From positions 1 through 16,060 of the forward strand of contig CALVJC010000028.1 of assembly GCA_944331945.1 (NCBI GenBank): DNA of 16,060 bases, written 5' to 3'. The first letter of the stretch is position 1. Each line of letters opens with the position of its first letter. Source of the DNA: an uncultured Bacilli bacterium. Its GTDB lineage: Bacteria; Bacillota_I; Bacilli_A; RF39; UBA660. The notes below the pieces were generated by a model. That model was not told the DNA's origin. It made no database searches and worked only from the letters and a program-made list of their open reading frames with translations. The position numbers and the translations under genes were made by a program. Positions 14,650 to 16,060 of this stretch are shown here, piece by piece.

Positions 14650-15513
14650 ATGAAGCGAGCAAGGGACTTTTTAAAAAAAGTAATAGCTATCATAAGAAGA
14701 CCCGAGATGAGGATTTTACCCGGTCAGCTCGCTTTTTTCTTTGTGCTCTCTTTGATTCCTTTAATTGCTTTAGTAGGAACCATTGGCTCAAGTGTGGGCT
14801 TATCCATTGACTCTTTGCAAAATGTATTAGAATCTACTTTACCTTCAGGAGTTATTAGTTTACTAATTCCCAATACCAATCCGCAAGGCTTGAATTTTAA
14901 CTTAATCATTTTCTTTATTGCCGCTTTTATCCTAGCGAGCAATGGCTTATGTTCTATGATTAATACCGCCAATGAGATCTATAAAGTAGAATCCAAAGGA
15001 GAAATAAGAAAAAGACTAAAAGCAATTGCCATGACTTTAATTTTAATTATGCTTTTTCTTTTCTTAATTTTAGTTCCAACTTTTGGAGATACCTTAATAA
15101 ATTCTTTAAGCAGTTCAATTTCCAATCAACAAATAGTAACGATTATTAATGGTTTTTATCAGTTATGTAAATATCCACTTGTGATTGCTTTGTTATATTT
15201 TAATTTAAAACTTCTTTATACCTTAGCACCCGATAAAGAGATTAGTAGTAGAAGTACCATTCCTGGAGCGGCATTTACAACTGTAATGTGGTTAATTAGT
15301 ACGAAGATATATATGTTTTATGTAGAATATTTTTCAGGTTATGACTTATTCTATGGAAGTATGTCTAATTTATTAATTTTACTATTATGGGTTTATATTT
15401 TATCTTATATCTTTACTTTAGGACTAAGTTTTAATGCTACAGGAGTCATTCAAGAAACTTTAAAATTAAAGAAAAAAGATATTGAAGAAGCCGAAAAAGA
15501 AGACAAGAATTAA
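14650..15513 (+). CDS. YihY/BrkB family (UPF0761) membrane protein
   Basis: This 287-residue polytopic protein has about six membrane spans (near 22-45, 83-107, 127-148, 175-192, 204-228 and 240-262, by eye). The family hallmark LPGQLAFFFVLSLIPLIAL is near the N-terminus, and the acidic/basic tail (KLKKKDIEEAEKEDKN) is cytoplasmic. The family was once misnamed ribonuclease BN; its members are now regarded as inner-membrane proteins of unsettled function. It starts 10 nt after the receptor gene with an AAGGAG site (14638-14643), so it is the last gene of the operon. Its stop overlaps that of the convergent vanY-type gene within a palindrome. Family assignment is firm; function is not. Confidence 0.9.
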   Translation: MKRARDFLKKVIAIIRRPEMRILPGQLAFFFVLSLIPLIALVGTIGSSVGLSIDSLQNVLESTLPSGVISLLIPNTNPQGLNFNLIIFFIAAFILASNGLCSMINTANEIYKVESKGEIRKRLKAIAMTLILIMLFLFLILVPTFGDTLINSLSSSISNQQIVTIINGFYQLCKYPLVIALLYFNLKLLYTLAPDKEISSRSTIPGAAFTTVMWLISTKIYMFYVEYFSGYDLFYGSMSNLLILLLWVYILSYIFTLGLSFNATGVIQETLKLKKKDIEEAEKEDKN

Positions 15514-15522
15514 TTCTTGTCT
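15501..15522. terminator. Perfect 22-bp palindrome spanning both convergent stop codons
   Basis: The 9-nt arm AGACAAGAA and its exact complement flank a central TTAA that supplies stop codons on both strands. On the minus strand the hairpin is followed by TCTTTTTC, so it can terminate the vanY-type gene. On the + strand AAATAA follows, so forward termination is doubtful. Confidence 0.7.
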
Positions 15523-16060
15523 AAATAACGCATATAATACTCATCAAAGGTTAGTTTACTAGCCTTTATTTTTTGCGCTAAATCTACTCCTACATACCGA
15601 TAATGCCAAGACTCATAGGTATAACCTGTAATAGCAGTCTTATCTTTTGGATACCTTAAAATGAACCCATATTCTACAGCATGCTCTTGCATCCAAGTAA
15701 ACTCCTCTGTCTGTTCAAAAGAGTTAAAATCAAGCTCCCGATTGTCCACATCAACGGCCTTACCAGTCTGATGATCGGAGAATCCAGGACGAGCAGAATA
15801 GGTATCCGCAAGTTCTACTCCATCTTGATTGACATATCGCTGATAAAGGCCTTCTTGATATTCATAACTACGATAAGCTGAAATAGCACGAATGGTATAG
15901 CCATCTTGTTTCGCGGCATCAACAAGCTGAATAAAAGCCTCTTTTGCTTCGATTACTAAGGAAATCCCTCCCTTAGAATAATTGGTATCTAATTCTTCTA
16001 AATTATCTGGTACATAATTACTTCCTAAATAATAATATTTATTTACAAGGACATAACGTG
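15510..16060 (-). CDS. VanY-type D,D-carboxypeptidase; 5' end outside the window
   Basis: The frame is open from the right edge (first full codon at 16058) to TAA at 15512-15510, giving 182 visible residues. Any start inside the window would cut into the domain; a GTG at 15749 lies directly after the metal-site motif and is not a real start. The protein begins RYVLVNKYYYLG, typical of the family's entry strand. It has ISAYRSYEYQ, then RPGFSDHQTGKAVDVDN with zinc ligands H96 and D103. YESWHYRYVG follows with catalytic E149 and zinc ligand H152 (visible numbering). These match peptidase family M15B (VanY/DdcY), which removes the terminal D-Ala from cell-wall stem peptides outside the membrane. 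The signal or anchor segment must lie beyond the edge. There are no vancomycin-resistance genes nearby, so a housekeeping wall-remodelling role is more likely. Confidence 0.93.
   Translation of the reverse strand, partial: RYVLVNKYYYLGSNYVPDNLEELDTNYSKGGISLVIEAKEAFIQLVDAAKQDGYTIRAISAYRSYEYQEGLYQRYVNQDGVELADTYSARPGFSDHQTGKAVDVDNRELDFNSFEQTEEFTWMQEHAVEYGFILRYPKDKTAITGYTYESWHYRYVGVDLAQKIKASKLTFDEYYMRYLDKN

Noticed and set aside
14459..14972. Minus-strand reading frames opposite the GGDEF and YihY genes
   Set aside because: They mirror conserved coding sequence and lack promoters or ribosome sites.
15510..15749. A short 79-residue minus-strand gene starting at GTG 15749
   Set aside because: The frame is open to the right edge and the upstream part carries the VanY zinc-site motifs, so it is only the tail of a longer gene.

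Overview
The window comes from a low-GC, single-membrane Gram-positive bacterium. Surface proteins carry sortase-type tails (FPNTG, NPDTS), there is a VanY-type D,D-carboxypeptidase for cell-wall peptides, tRNA amidation uses GatCAB, and promoters have a TATAAT -10 box, often with an upstream TG. TGA is used as a stop (end of the ATPase gene, 8011-8013), so this is the standard bacterial code, not the Mycoplasma one. BspA-like (DUF285) repeats, InlB-type B repeats and beta-helix surface proteins suggest a gut- or host-associated member of the Bacilli (Erysipelotrichales/RF39-like). That placement is inference.

Left part (1-5854): a cell-surface locus. A VWA + InlB-repeat + BspA-repeat protein runs in from the left edge. 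It is followed 17 nt later by a multidomain wall-anchored protein (three B repeats, a DUF11-like domain, a SpaA/Cna-B domain, FPNTG anchor). After a terminator come two smaller secreted proteins that share a leader and a nearly identical NPDTS tail but have unrelated middles: an unrecognised beta-rich domain in one and a beta-helix in the other. The promoter region of the second contains a run of ten T's. The matching leader of the first lacks 13 bp that include the -10 box.

Middle (5855-8829): three genes that appear to be transcribed separately: a UcpA-like short-chain dehydrogenase, an AAA_14/DUF4143 ATPase with a strong promoter next to a perfect inverted repeat, and an unrecognised 243-residue protein with a possible Cys/His/Asp triad.

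Housekeeping (8830-12024): gatC-gatA-gatB, overlapping by 8 nt at both junctions, encodes the amidotransferase that makes Gln-tRNA(Gln) and/or Asn-tRNA(Asn).

Right part (12025-16060): a three-gene operon encodes a small membrane-anchored protein, a receptor with two solute-binding-type sensor domains and a GGDEF domain with a substituted signature (DGNEF), and a YihY/BrkB family membrane protein. It converges on a vanY-type gene that runs off the right edge. The two stop codons overlap inside a perfect 22-bp palindrome. No tRNA, rRNA, CRISPR array or insertion sequence was seen, and no stretch over 300 bases lacks a gene.
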